Shown: positions 13,401 to 20,206, counted from the first letter of the stretch. The stretch is DNA of 64,000 nt from Cobetia amphilecti (GCF_020217465.1 NZ_CP084115.1:2666001-2730000), one strand, 5' to 3'. Numbers and translations: made by a program. The notes: generated from the sequence alone by a model not told the origin.

Positions 13401-16400
13401 CCCATCGGTATCGAGCACACTGTTACCGGTGGTCACGCTGTCGGCTGTGAGATTGGCGGCCAGATCGAAGGTGACATCGTTATCGGTGGCGGTCTTGCTG
13501 ACCACGATATTGCCATCACTGTTATTCAGATCGACGCTGTCGTTCGGCCCCACATTGGTCGAGTTGCTGCCCTGGGCACTGATGTCCCAGCCGGCATTGG
13601 CGGCGGTATTGGCCGAGGCGATCGCCTCGTCGATGGTGTTCTCGCCGGTACCACCCACGTCACTCATGGTGAAGTCGTTGTCGGCATAGGCAGCATCACC
13701 ACCCAGCACGTTGCTGGCCAGACTGTCGCCTGCCGCCTGCAGCTGGCTGCCGTTGATGGCATCGCTGCTGGTGGCGTTCACATCTCCGTCGGCCACGCTG
13801 GCAATAACCTGATCACCGGCATCGATGCCACCGGAGGTCACGCTAGGGCCACCGGTAATGGTCATGCCGGCGGTGCCGTACTCGGTGCTGTTAGTGCCAT
13901 CGTTGACGGTGAGGCCGCCGGTGTCGAGCACGCTATTGCCGGTGGTGACACTGTCCAGCTCGGTTAGGTTGCGCGCCATTACCAGGTTGAGCTGATTGCC
14001 GTCGCTATCCACGCGCAGGTTGGCGCCACTGGAAGCCTCGCCCAACGCCAGCCCACCGGAAACCGTCAACGGGGTGGTGTCTCCCAGCGTCTTATCGATG
14101 GCACCCCCGGTGTTACCGGCAAAGCTCAGACCGTCGGCCTGGGTCGCGATTTCATTACCGTCATAGGTGACAGTATCCCCGGCCACGACGAAGGTATCAC
14201 CACCAACCGTCAGGTTGTTGGTCGTGACGCTGTCACCATCGACAACGGTATCGCTACCGACGCTGACGCTTCCGTCGACGCCGATATCCTCCGCGAGGTT
14301 GAACACCAGGTCGGTGCCCGCGCGGCTGATGGCGATATTGCTGTCGGTGCTGCTGAAATCCACCGAGTCGCCGGGCGCGACATTGGCACCGGCATCATTG
14401 TTGGCGGTGACATCCCAGCCCTGAGCGGCATACTCGATGGCATCGTTGAGGGTATCTTCGCCGGTGCCACCCACATTGTTCATCGTGACCTGGTGGGTCT
14501 GCGGATCATAGGCAGCGTTGCCACCCATCACGGCGGCCACAGAACCGCCGGCAGTGTCCAAGTTGTCGGCCAGTGCATCGACTGCCTGGTTGGTGCCATA
14601 AAGCTGACTGCCGTTGACGGCGTCGGTACTGGCAGCGCTGACGCGTCCGGCGGCGACGTTAGTAAGAGTACGCTCTTCACCCAAGCCCCCCACGCTAACA
14701 GTCGCTACAGGAGAGGTGCCCGCGAAGTCGTAGGTATTCTTGTCGACCGTCATTTCATCAGTGGAGACTGGCGCCGCTGTGACCGCGTTGCTCCCCAGGG
14801 CCACCGAGCCCTGGTGGTTGGCCAGGGCTCCAGCGCCGATCGCCGTGGCGGACTGGGCCTCGGCGCGCGCCCCGGAGCCCATGGCCAGGGCCTCGATGCC
14901 CTCCGCTTTGGCGCTCTGGCCGAAGGCGGCGGCGTTCTGCGCGGTGACCCCTGCGCCGGCCCCGACGGCTAGGCCGCCCTGGGCGGTGTCCGAGGCTTCG
15001 GCCCCATCGCCGATCGCCGTGGCGGACTGGGCGCGAGCCTGGGCCTCGACGCCGAGCGCCAGCGCATGCTCTTCGTCCGCACGGGTCTCATTGCCAATCG
15101 CGATACCTCCAGAGTTGCGCAAAGGGTCGAGGTTATTGGGATCATCGAAGCCTGCCTGGGCTCCAGTGCCCATGGCGATACCGTCGCTGGCATATCCACG
15201 CGCATCCGTACCTGATGCGATGGCATTGGATCCACTCGCGGAAGCCCTGGTACCGCTGGCCTGAGCATCGGTACCGCTGGCGCGGGCATCGGTGCCACTG
15301 GCCTGAGCATTAGAACCGCTCGCCTGAGCTCTGGTACCGCTAGCCTGAGTGTCGACGCCACTGGCGTTGGCATCGGTGCCGCTGGCCTGAGCGTTGGCGC
15401 CACTGGCGCTGGCACGGGTGCCGCTGGCCTGGGCGCTGACACCACTCGCCCGGGAGCCTGTACCGACAGCCATGGCGTCATCCGCCGTTGCCTCGGCATT
15501 ATCACCCTGTGCCATAGCTCTTTCGGCATTTACGAGGGAATCTCTGCCGATAACGATCCCTTCGCGCGCTGTCGACTGGGAGTCCGTACCGATGACGATG
15601 GAGTTTTGGACATTAGTACCATCCTGGTCGTCCGACTCAGAGCGGGTACCAATAACGATCGAGTTTGTGCCACGGCTTTGCGAGTCCGCGCCAATGGCCA
15701 CGCCGCTTTCGTCGCGCGCTTCGGTCTGTTGGCTGCCGATGACGACCGAATTATCGTTTAGCGCCTGGACATCGTGGCCCAGAACAACCGAGGAAGCCCC
15801 TTCCGCCGATACACTGGAGCCAATCGCTGTCGCATCGTCGGCCCCATTACTGGTAGAGGCATCCGGACCAATCGCTAATGACCTGACGCCTAGCGCCCCA
15901 CTGTTATCTTTGTTGTTCCTGTCGGTGCCGCCATCCTCGATACTGACATAAGACAGCAAGTTCTGATCGATCTGGTCCTGCAGATCCAGGATCACGCCAT
16001 CGGCGAAGTCAGGATCCGTCAGGTCGATATTATTCACTGCATACTGTAGCTGCCGTACGTTTACCGCATCAGTGTCCTGTGCGCCATCCTCCACATTAAC
16101 GATACGCCGCGTCAGGCCTGTCTCGCTATTCCCCACAGAAACGGCGCTGCCCGAGAACGCACGATTGGTCAGATAGCTACTTCCATTAACATCACTTTGT
16201 AAGGCCTGGGTGCCAGAGCCCAAGGCAACATAGCCGGTGGCTGCCTCAGCGTTTTCACCCAAGGCCACGCCTGCACCACTCGTTGCTGCACCACTACCCA
16301 ATGCAAGACCGTTGGTGCCGGAAGCGACAGCCTCGTGACCGATGGCAACGCCATCGGTACCCGCCGAGGCATCCTCGCCGATGCCCACAGCGCGATTCTT

Positions 16401-18500
16401 CCCTCCCCCATCAGCGTTGTTAGCATTCAAACCAATGCTGATATTACTGTCACCTTCCAGGCTGTTACCAGCCCCGGAGCCAAAGGAAATGTTGTCGTTC
16501 CCATCGGCAGCATTGCCCGCCCTGCTTCCCATTGCCACATTACGTTGGCCGGCAACGTTCTGACCAGCCTGGGCGCCGATGGCGATATTATTTACCTGAT
16601 CGTCGGCTGTAACAGCATTTGTACCAACGCCTGCTTCCTCACCGATCGAAATATTGTTTGTAGCGGCCGCCACGGCATCTTTACCTAAAGCAATGCTAAC
16701 CGCACCACCTGCTTGCGCCCCAGCGCCTGCGGCGAAGCTGTTGGCACCGCTCGCGGTGGCATTATTGCCGCCGGCGAAGCTGTTGGCACCGCTCGCAGTG
16801 GCGCCGGGGCCAATGCTGACGGCGCCACCTGTGGCGGTCGCATTGCGGCCGATGCCAACCGCATTACTTGACGCGCTGGCCCTATCTCCGATGGCAACGC
16901 TGGAGTCACCGGCTGCGATGGTGCCGACGCCAAGCGACACACTGTTCTTGCCCGAGGCAAGATTGGCGCCGGCCTTCAACGCACTGATAAACTGATTAAC
17001 GCCGTCTTCGTCCACCGCCACACCGGCAATTTCGGTAATCTGGTCTGAACCGGTGGGGTTGTAGGTCCCATCGGGGTTGAGCGGCGTGCCGATTGCCGTC
17101 ACCGGTACGCCATTGATCGACGTCAAGTCGGCGCCATCAACAGCCAAATCCAGAATCGTGATGGGATCGCCAGTCGTACCAATGGAAGTGGCATTCTCAC
17201 CCAGGGCTAGAGTTTGCTTGCCTAAGGCAATCGAGTTTTCGGCCTTCGCCTGCGCTTGGTTGCCAATGGCCGTTCCGGACTCCAAGGCCGCGTTGGCCTG
17301 GTTCCCCACCGCCAAGGTGTTGCCCGCCTCGGCACGGGCCTGGTTGCCCAGGGCAATGCCGTTGTCTGCCAAGCTGCTAGTCGTGGCACCCAATCCTGCG
17401 GCTAAGCTGTTGGTGCCGCCAGCGACGCTGCTGGGGCCAATGGCGACAGACTCAGAGCCGTTAGCCTGAGCATCAATATCGTCAGAATTCGCACGAAAAT
17501 ATTTGACGCCTGGGGAGTTCTCATCGACACCCAGATTGGTCAGAGAATCGTTGATTGTAATGATGTCGGTTTCATTGTCACCGACTCGGGTGTCGAGATT
17601 GCCAAGATCGGTATCCAGGCCCGCTATATCAGTTTCATTAGTGGCAACGCGACCATCGAGGGCCGTGATGGCCGACTCATTGTCACCGACTTGGGTGTCG
17701 AGATTGCCAAGATCGACATCCAGGCCCGCAATATCAGTTTCATTAGAGGCAACGCGACCATCGAGGCCCGTGATGGCCGACTCATTGTCACCGACTCGGG
17801 TGTCGAGATTGCCAAGATCGGTATCCAGGCCCGCTATATCAGTTTCATTAGTAGCAACGCGACCATCGAGGCCAGTGATGGCCGACTTATTGTCACCGAC
17901 TCGGGTGTCGAGATCGCCAAGATCGACATCCAGGCCCGCAATATCAGTTTCATTGGTGGCAACGCGACCATCGAGGCCCGTGATGGCCGATTCATTGTCA
18001 CCGACTCGGGTGTCGAGATTGCCAAGATCGGCATCCAGGCCTGCAGTATCAGCTTCATTTGTGGCAACGCGACTATCTAAGCCCGCAATATCAGTTTCAT
18101 TGGTGGTAACGCGCCCATCCAGGCTAGTGATGGCTGACGCATTGTTACCGATACCGGCAATATCACTGACTGTGGCAACATCCTCGCCACCGACGGTGAG
18201 CGACCCAGTGATAGTAGCGGCTCTACTCACCTCTAGGGCGCCAAGAATAGCGTCGTCGTTGATCGTCAGGTTGTCGAAAGTGGCGTCCTCTGCGGTAGCC
18301 ATAGCACTCACCCCACTACCGACCAGTCCTATCGCCACGACCAAGGGGCGCAAGATACCTGCAGGTAAGACTTTCACAGCTTCCGCTGGCACCACCTGGA
18401 GCCGCTGCCCACTTGGCTTACCCTTAGAGTGAGCCGCCTCCGACGTAACTACCAGGCGGCCAAGAGTGCTGTTCCAGATGACTTTAAATATCTTGTTCAT
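1407..18500 (-). CDS. Giant trimeric autotransporter adhesin (YadA/Hia/AtaA type), ~5,697 residues
   Basis: One uninterrupted frame of 17 kb. The N-terminus (MNKIFKVIWN, then LGRLVVTSEAAHSKGK) is an extended signal peptide region, with a Sec-type hydrophobic core ending near AMA at about residue 68. Then come four exact-length 35-residue coiled-coil repeats, a long YadA-like head rich in AIGxxAxAxGxxSxAxG turns, twelve 7-residue SGTxAxA repeats, neck segments (DAVNVRQL, DAVNGSQL), a stalk of 18 large modules, further neck/stalk units, a short coiled coil (NVGQMQELNRHY) and a C-terminal ~60-residue four-strand trimeric anchor ending in W, the usual signal for BAM insertion. The start is ATG 18500; a GTG two codons upstream (18506) is less likely because AGGTGAG sits just before the ATG. 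The product should form a homotrimeric surface fibre for adhesion or autoagglutination. It is followed by the TpgA-like gene. Confidence 0.95.
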   Translation of the reverse strand: MNKIFKVIWNSTLGRLVVTSEAAHSKGKPSGQRLQVVPAEAVKVLPAGILRPLVVAIGLVGSGVSAMATAEDATFDNLTINDDAILGALEVSRAATITGSLTVGGEDVATVSDIAGIGNNASAITSLDGRVTTNETDIAGLDSRVATNEADTAGLDADLGNLDTRVGDNESAITGLDGRVATNETDIAGLDVDLGDLDTRVGDNKSAITGLDGRVATNETDIAGLDTDLGNLDTRVGDNESAITGLDGRVASNETDIAGLDVDLGNLDTQVGDNESAITALDGRVATNETDIAGLDTDLGNLDTRVGDNETDIITINDSLTNLGVDENSPGVKYFRANSDDIDAQANGSESVAIGPSSVAGGTNSLAAGLGATTSSLADNGIALGNQARAEAGNTLAVGNQANAALESGTAIGNQAQAKAENSIALGKQTLALGENATSIGTTGDPITILDLAVDGADLTSINGVPVTAIGTPLNPDGTYNPTGSDQITEIAGVAVDEDGVNQFISALKAGANLASGKNSVSLGVGTIAAGDSSVAIGDRASASSNAVGIGRNATATGGAVSIGPGATASGANSFAGGNNATASGANSFAAGAGAQAGGAVSIALGKDAVAAATNNISIGEEAGVGTNAVTADDQVNNIAIGAQAGQNVAGQRNVAMGSRAGNAADGNDNISFGSGAGNSLEGDSNISIGLNANNADGGGKNRAVGIGEDASAGTDGVAIGHEAVASGTNGLALGSGAATSGAGVALGENAEAATGYVALGSGTQALQSDVNGSSYLTNRAFSGSAVSVGNSETGLTRRIVNVEDGAQDTDAVNVRQLQYAVNNIDLTDPDFADGVILDLQDQIDQNLLSYVSIEDGGTDRNNKDNSGALGVRSLAIGPDASTSNGADDATAIGSSVSAEGASSVVLGHDVQALNDNSVVIGSQQTEARDESGVAIGADSQSRGTNSIVIGTRSESDDQDGTNVQNSIVIGTDSQSTAREGIVIGRDSLVNAERAMAQGDNAEATADDAMAVGTGSRASGVSAQASGTRASASGANAQASGTDANASGVDTQASGTRAQASGSNAQASGTDARASGTDAQASGTRASASGSNAIASGTDARGYASDGIAMGTGAQAGFDDPNNLDPLRNSGGIAIGNETRADEEHALALGVEAQARAQSATAIGDGAEASDTAQGGLAVGAGAGVTAQNAAAFGQSAKAEGIEALAMGSGARAEAQSATAIGAGALANHQGSVALGSNAVTAAPVSTDEMTVDKNTYDFAGTSPVATVSVGGLGEERTLTNVAAGRVSAASTDAVNGSQLYGTNQAVDALADNLDTAGGSVAAVMGGNAAYDPQTHQVTMNNVGGTGEDTLNDAIEYAAQGWDVTANNDAGANVAPGDSVDFSSTDSNIAISRAGTDLVFNLAEDIGVDGSVSVGSDTVVDGDSVTTNNLTVGGDTFVVAGDTVTYDGNEIATQADGLSFAGNTGGAIDKTLGDTTPLTVSGGLALGEASSGANLRVDSDGNQLNLVMARNLTELDSVTTGNSVLDTGGLTVNDGTNSTEYGTAGMTITGGPSVTSGGIDAGDQVIASVADGDVNATSSDAINGSQLQAAGDSLASNVLGGDAAYADNDFTMSDVGGTGENTIDEAIASANTAANAGWDISAQGSNSTNVGPNDSVDLNNSDGNIVVSKTATDNDVTFDLAANLTADSVTTGNSVLDTDGLTVDDGAGNVTEVTTAGISVSDGTDSTAYGADGMTIAGGPSVTSGGIDAAGNTVTGVADGAINSTSSEAINGSQLQAAGDSLASNVLGGNADYTGNDFTMSDVGGTGENTIDEAIASANTAANAGWDISAQGSNSTNVGPNDSVDLNNSDGNIVVSKTATDNDVTFDLAANLTADSVTTGNSVLDTDGLTVDDGAGNVTEVTTAGISVSDGTDSTEYGADGMAIAGGPSVTSGGIDAAGNTITGVADGAINSTSSDAINGSQLQAAGDSLASNVLGGNADYTGNDFTMSDVGGTGENTIDEAIASANTAANAGWDISAQGSNSTNVGPNDSVDLNNSDGNIEVSKTITDNDVTFDLADDIDVASVTADDGAGNVTAVTATGTSVTDGTASTAYGAAGMTIAGGPSVTSGGIDAGDQVIANVADGDINASSGDAINGSQLQAAGGSLASSVLGGDAAYDDNDFTMSDVGGTGENTIDEAIASANTAANAGWNVADTNGNSHNIGPNGKVTFDGDSNVTVTESGADDDAKVQVALNDDITVDSVAADSVTTGNSTLDTNGLTVDDGAGNVTEVAATGTSVTDGINSTAYGADGMTIAGGPSVTSGGIDAAGNTITGVADGAINSTSSEAINGSQLQAAGDSLASSVLGGDAAYADNDFTMSDVGGTGENTIDEAIASANTAANAGWDISAQGSNSTNVGPNDSVDLNNSDGNIVVSKTATVNDVTFDLAANLTADSVTTGNSVLDTDGLTVDDGAGNVAEVTTAGTSVSDGTDSTGYGADGMTIAGGPSVTSGGIDAAGNTVTGVGDGAINSTSSDAINGSQLQAAGDSLASNVLGGDAAYADNDFTMSDVGGTGENTIDEAIASANTAANAGWDISAQGSNSTNVGPNDSVDLNNSDGNIVVSKTATDNDVTFDLAANLTADSVTTGNSVLDTDGLTVDDGAGNGTDSTAYGADGMTIASGPSVTSGGIDAAGNTITGVADGAINSTSSEAINGSQLQAAGDSLASSVLGGDAAYADNDFTMSDVGGTGENTIDEAIASANTAANAGWNVADTNGNSHNIGPNGKVTFDGDSNVTVTESGADDDAKVQVALNDDITVDSVAADSVTTGNSTLDTNGLTVDDGAGNVTEVAATGTSVTDGINSTAYGADGMTIAGGPSVTSGGIDAAGNTITGVADGAINSTSSEAINGSQLQAAGDSLASSVLGGDAAYADNDFTMSDVGGTGENTIDEAIASANTAANAGWNVADTNGNSHNIGPNGKVTFDGDSNVTVTESGADDDAKVQVALNDDITVDSVAADSVTTGNSTLDTNGLTVDDGAGNVTEVAATGTSVTDGINSTAYGADGMTIAGGPSVTSGGIDAAGNTITGVADGAINSASSDAINGSQLQAAGDSLASNVLGGNADYTGNNFTMSDVGGTGESTIDDAIRSANTAANAGWNVADTNGNSHNIGPNGKVTFDGDSNVTVTESGADDDAKVQVALNDDITVDSVAADSVTTGNSTLDTNGLTVDDGAGNVTEVAATGTSVTDGINSTAYGAEGMAIAGGPSVTSGGINAAGNTITGVADGAINSISSDAINGSQLQAAGDSLASNVLGGNAAYADNDFTMSDVGGTGENTIDEAIASANTAANAGWDISAQGSNSTNVGPNDSVDLNNSDGNIVVSKTATDNDVTFDLAANLTADSVTTGNSVLDTDGLTVDDGAGNVAEVTTAGTSVSDGTDSTGYGADGMTIAGGPSVTSGGIDAAGNTITGVADGAINSTSSEAINGSQLQAAGDSLASSVLGGDAAYADNDFTMSDVGGTGENTIDEAIASANTAANAGWDISAQGSNSTNVGPNDSVDLNNSDGNIVVSKTATDNDVTFDLAANLTADSVTTGNSVLDTDGLTVDDGAGNVTEVSTAGISVSDGTDSTEYGADGMAIAGGPSVTSGGIDAAGNTVTGVADGAINSTSSDAINGSQLQAAGDSLASNVLGGDAAYADNDFTMSDVGGTGENTIDEAIASANTAANAGWDISAQGSNSTNVGPNDSVDLNNSDGNIVVSKTATDNDVTFDLAANLTADSVTTGNSVLDTDGLTVDDGAGNITEVTTAGTRVANGTNTTEYGADGMTIAGGPSVTTGGIDTAGNKVTNVADGDINASSGDAINGSQLQAAGDSLASNVLGGNADYTGNDFTMSDVGGTGEDTIDDAIKSANTAANAGWNVADTNGNSHNIGPNGKVTFDGDSNVTVTESGADDDAKVQVALNDDITVDSVTTGNSTLDNDGLTVDDGAGNVTAVTATGTSVTDGINSTAYGADGMTIAGGPSVTSGGIDAAGNTITGVADGAINSASSDAINGSQLQAAGDSLASNVLGGNADYTGNNFTMSDVGGTGESTIDDAIRSANTAANAGWNVADTNGNSHNIGPNGKVTFDGDSNVTVTESGADDDAKVQVALNDDITVDSVAADSVTTGNSTLDTNGLTVDDGAGNVTEVAATGTSVTDGINSTAYGADGMTIAGGPSVTSGGIDAAGNTITGVADGAINSTSSEAINGSQLQAAGDSLASSVLGGDAAYADNDFTMSDVGGTGENTIDEAIASANTAANAGWNVADTNGNSHNIGPNGKVTFDGDSNVTVTESGADDDAKVQVALNDDITVDSVAADSVTTGNSTLDTNGLTVDDGAGNVTEVAATGTSVTDGINSTAYGADGMTIAGGPSVTSGGIDAAGNTITGVADGAINSASGDAINGSQLQAAGDSLASNVLGGNADYTGNDFTMSDVGGTGEDTIDDAIKSANTAANAGWNVADTNGNIHNIGPNGKVTFDGDSNVTVTESGADDDAKVQVALNDDIAVDSVTTGNSTLDTDGLIVDDGINSTEYGADGMTIAGGPSVTTGGIDAAGNTVTGVADGAINSTSSDAINGSQLQAAGDSLASNVLGGDAAYTGNDFSMSDVGGTGESTIDDAIRSANTAANAGWNVADTNGNSHNIGPNGKVTFDGDSNVTVTESGADDDAKVQVALNDDIAVDSVTTGNSMLDTDGLTVDDGAGNVTEVTATGTSVTDGINSTAYGAEGMTIAGGPSVTTGGIDAAGNTVTGVADGAINSTSSDAINGSQLQAAGDSLASNVLGGNANYTGNDFSMSDVGGTGESTIDDAIRSANTAANAGWNVADINGNSHNIGPNGQVTFDGDSNVTVTESGADDDAKVQVALNDDIAVDSITTGNSTLDTDGLTLDDGTHSTKVSAGSINVAGGGNSITMDGGAGDITGLANIDLDGNDFAQAGRAATEEQLDLVNQTASAGWNLSGSDANQVNIGPNGAVDFQGDSNLSVVQSGQDDNGKIDITLNPDLDVDSVTAGDTSLDTEGLVVNDSTANPTATTSVEAGTITLAANPTTGSANEIVIDANSGTVGGLTNTTFDPDNFTSGQAATEDQLGQVYTVANAGWSVSVDGEGAQSDGSNNVGPGEVVDFTSEDGNVVINRDGTNLAFNLADSITLGDGETAINVDGEKGEIGVGDTLVNGGGVSVGDDVTLGDTGLEIAGGPSVTAGGINAGGSKITGVAAGNVSEISSDAINGSQLYDVQQIANAGWNLTGSGADEVNIGPEGAVDFQGDNNISVAQIGTDNAGVIQVALNDTLTLGEGDSVITVDGTEGSIATGDTIMNGDGVRVGDNVVLDESGLVITGGPSVTVSGINAGGIQITNVGSGLGGQSLDQISGDDLMNAVNVGDLQQVAGDIGDDVAAAKTEVTEGKNISVIESTGSDGQTIYEVATADEVEFDKMDIGSVTIDKDNVDRDGNTIIAGVGRGEVSADSTDVVNGSQLYDVKEEVGDINNSLDGGMDFAADEGDAVNRKLGDTVAITGDNNITTRTSDDGVQVTLNQELNVDSVAAGRTTVSDRGVTIEGGPSMTVDGIDGGGKRITNVAPGVEAGDAVNVGQMQELNRHYAQEFNNVHRRINEVEKSANAGTASALAASTVPQAWISGKSMVGVGAGTYGGESAISIGVSRLSDNGRFIIQGKVTGDSQSNFGAGIGAGWHW
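3790..13970 (-). repeat. 18 stalk modules of ~520-590 bp in the adhesin gene, two alternating types
   Basis: Each module holds a GGPSVTSGGIDAAGN segment, a DAINGSQLQ neck, a MSDVGGTGENTIDEAI segment and a variable domain. The domain is either type D (GWDISAQGSNSTNVGPND) or type N (GWNVADTNGNSHNIGPNG). From N to C terminus I read D D D N D D N N N D D D N N N N N N. Approximate module anchor positions descend from 13580 to 4005. Some copies appear identical at DNA level over several hundred bases, for example 9394-9975 and 9976-10557, with the same version recurring at 5389-5775. The copy number depends on correct assembly. Confidence 0.9.
15205..15455 (-). repeat. Twelve 21-bp repeats encoding SGxxAxA heptapeptides in the adhesin head
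   Basis: Twelve back-to-back 7-residue units of the form SG-T/S/A/V-D/R/N-A-x-A are read on the minus strand. These are the beta-roll turns of a YadA-type head, but with an unusually regular 7-residue period compared with the 14-15-residue turns on either side. Confidence 0.85.
17577..17996 (-). repeat. Four tandem 105-bp repeats encoding 35-residue coiled-coil units
   Basis: Inside the adhesin gene, residues ~171-310 (numbered from the GTG) are four consecutive units of exactly 35 residues. Each contains SAITGLDGRVATNETDIAGL followed by a DLGNLDTRVGDN-type segment. Copies differ by a handful of substitutions (T/V at one core position, N/D, N/K). A fifth, degenerate unit precedes them. The strict length suggests tandem duplication under a coiled-coil register constraint. 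Confidence 0.9.
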
Positions 18501-18691
18501 ACTCACCTGCGAGGTATCGTTCTAATTGACTGACGCGACCTTAGTTTGTATTGCAGCAAGCAAACCACCCCGACCCAAAAGGGTAGTTTGATACAAGGCC
18601 TCAAATTTTCTACTGAAAATCAACACAATATTAAATATTTTTTCAAATACTTAATGATGCACAAAAAATCACACTTCAGCAATCATATTTA
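18501..18691 (-). promoter_or_regulatory. AT-rich leader and probable promoter region of the adhesin operon
   Basis: The 190 bp between the adhesin start and the insertion sequence are AT-rich beyond 18600, with runs such as AAAAAATATTTAATATTG on the minus strand, unlike the GC-rich surroundings. This suits a promoter with AT-rich upstream DNA, possibly a target of nucleoid proteins. I could not fix a convincing -35/-10 pair. Confidence 0.4.
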
Positions 18692-20040
18692 GGCTCTTCG
18701 ACGCCAGGTGTGGAATTAGTGCCCTGGAATGGTCCAGGATATGGGCCCCGAACAGACTGGAGAATTGACATGGATGGTACTCAGGTCCTGACCCTTGGCT
18801 TGGGCTTGCAAGCGCCTTGGAAACTCAAGGACCAGCATCTGGATACCACGTCATCTCCGCATCGTCTCGAGCTTTACGTGGAAGCCGACCGGGGGAGCCT
18901 TTATGCCTGCCCGGAATGCGGCAAGGCATGCCCGGCGCATGACTTTGCCGACAAGTCCTGGCGACACCTGAACTTCTTCCAGCATCATTGCTATCTCTAT
19001 GCCCGCGTCCCTCGCACCCGGTGTCCAGAGCACGGCGTCAAGCGAGTCGAGGTGCCCTGGGCTCGCCCTGATAGTGGTTTCACACTGTTGTTTGAACAGG
19101 CTGCCATGTCGTTGGTCAGGGAGATGCCTGTGCTCGCCGTCTCTCGGCAATTGGAAGTCACTGACAAGCGTTTGTGGCGCATCGTGCATCATTACGTAGG
19201 CCGTATGCTGGGAGACCTGGATCTTTCTCAGGTTGCCAATGTCGGGGTAGACGAAACGGCATCACGTCGAGGGCAACGTTACGTCACCGTATTTCTCGAT
19301 ATGCAACGCCAACAAGAGCCGGTGATCTTTGCTGTCCAAGGACGTGGCAAAGAGACGATCAAGGCGTTCAGCGCCTTTCTAGAGGCACATGGCGGCGCCC
19401 CGGGCAATGTGGTTGAAGTCGTGTGTGACATGTCGCCGGCCTTCCTCAATGGCACTGCTGAACATCTTCCTGATGCTCGAGTGACGGTTGACTGGTTCCA
19501 TATCGTGCAGACGTTCACCAAGGCGTTGGATGAAGTGCGTAAGCGGGAACGTCGAGAAAAAACCCATCCCAAGGCCCTGCGCTGGGCAGTGCTGAAAAGC
19601 ATGGATAACCACAACCTGACGGAAAAGCAGCTGGTCGCCCTCCGGGAGCTGGTTGCTGACCAAGGGGCTACCGCGAATGCATGGATTATCAAGGAAAAGC
19701 TGAGGTGGATTCGTCGCGCACCGACAGCGCGCGGGGCTCGTTGGCGCATCACGAATTACCTCAATGTGATGCGTGAGGCAGTCGCCGGCCACACGCTCCT
19801 CAAGCCAATGGCAAAAGCACTCAATACGTTGGAGCGACATGCCGACCAGGTTGTGAGGCGCTGGTGTTCAGGCCTGACGAACGCACGTCTGGAAGGCATG
19901 AACGGCCTCTTTCAGGCTGCCAGATCTCGCGCTCGCGGCTACCGAAACGAAAGCAATTTCATTGCGATGATCTACCTGATCGGCAGCCCCGTGGGGCGCA
20001 TGCTGGATGAAGCCAAATCCACATGAAACGTCGAAGAGCC
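18692..20040 (+). mobile_element. Complete ISL3-family insertion sequence with 8-bp target duplication
   Basis: The element is 1,349 bp. Its ends carry inverted repeats: both begin GGCTCTTCGACG (12/12 identical), then 5 differing bases, then TGTGGA, giving 18 of 23 matches. It is flanked by a perfect direct repeat CATATTTA at 18684-18691 and 20041-20048, the 8-bp duplication usual for ISL3. Perfect duplication and an intact transposase suggest a recent insertion. It lies 192 bp upstream of the adhesin start codon and points away from it. Confidence 0.95.
18770..20026 (+). CDS. ISL3-family transposase (IS204/IS1001/IS1096/IS1165 type)
   Basis: A 418-residue protein. The start ATG at 18770 is preceded by GGAG at 7 nt; an upstream ATG at 18710 has no such site and lies against the inverted repeat. 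The N-terminal domain has the zinc-binding pairs of ISL3 enzymes (CPECGKACP and later RCPEHG), then a helix-turn-helix, then the DDE catalytic core: VGVDETASRRG (first Asp), VVCDMSPAF (second Asp) and RLEGMNGLFQAARSRARGY (Glu). Length is normal for the family (about 400-440). It is the only gene of the element and is intact. Confidence 0.95.
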   Translation: MDGTQVLTLGLGLQAPWKLKDQHLDTTSSPHRLELYVEADRGSLYACPECGKACPAHDFADKSWRHLNFFQHHCYLYARVPRTRCPEHGVKRVEVPWARPDSGFTLLFEQAAMSLVREMPVLAVSRQLEVTDKRLWRIVHHYVGRMLGDLDLSQVANVGVDETASRRGQRYVTVFLDMQRQQEPVIFAVQGRGKETIKAFSAFLEAHGGAPGNVVEVVCDMSPAFLNGTAEHLPDARVTVDWFHIVQTFTKALDEVRKRERREKTHPKALRWAVLKSMDNHNLTEKQLVALRELVADQGATANAWIIKEKLRWIRRAPTARGARWRITNYLNVMREAVAGHTLLKPMAKALNTLERHADQVVRRWCSGLTNARLEGMNGLFQAARSRARGYRNESNFIAMIYLIGSPVGRMLDEAKST

Positions 20041-20206
20041 CATATTTACCTAGATTTGTAGAATAAGTGCACGCTAGCCATTCAGAGCCTCGTCTTGTGC
20101 GATAGAGAGCTTCGAGAATACTAATCTTGCCCGGCGGCAGTGAAGCGGATCCGGGAATTCGGACTAGGCGCTAAGCTCTGACCAGACCGACCAGGAGAGC
20201 TTGATC

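Noticed and set aside
9066-13967. 1,633-codon open frame antisense to the adhesin, and similar ones at 3669-5120 and 5643-6851
   Set aside because: They exist only because the repeated, GC-rich adhesin modules lack stops in that antisense frame; composition is Val/Gly/Asp/Arg-repetitive and mirrors the real modules. No ribosome sites or family matches.
3790-13970. Regularly spaced repeats as a CRISPR-like or satellite array
   Set aside because: The period is 520-590 bp, all in one open reading frame, and the repeats encode known adhesin stalk modules.
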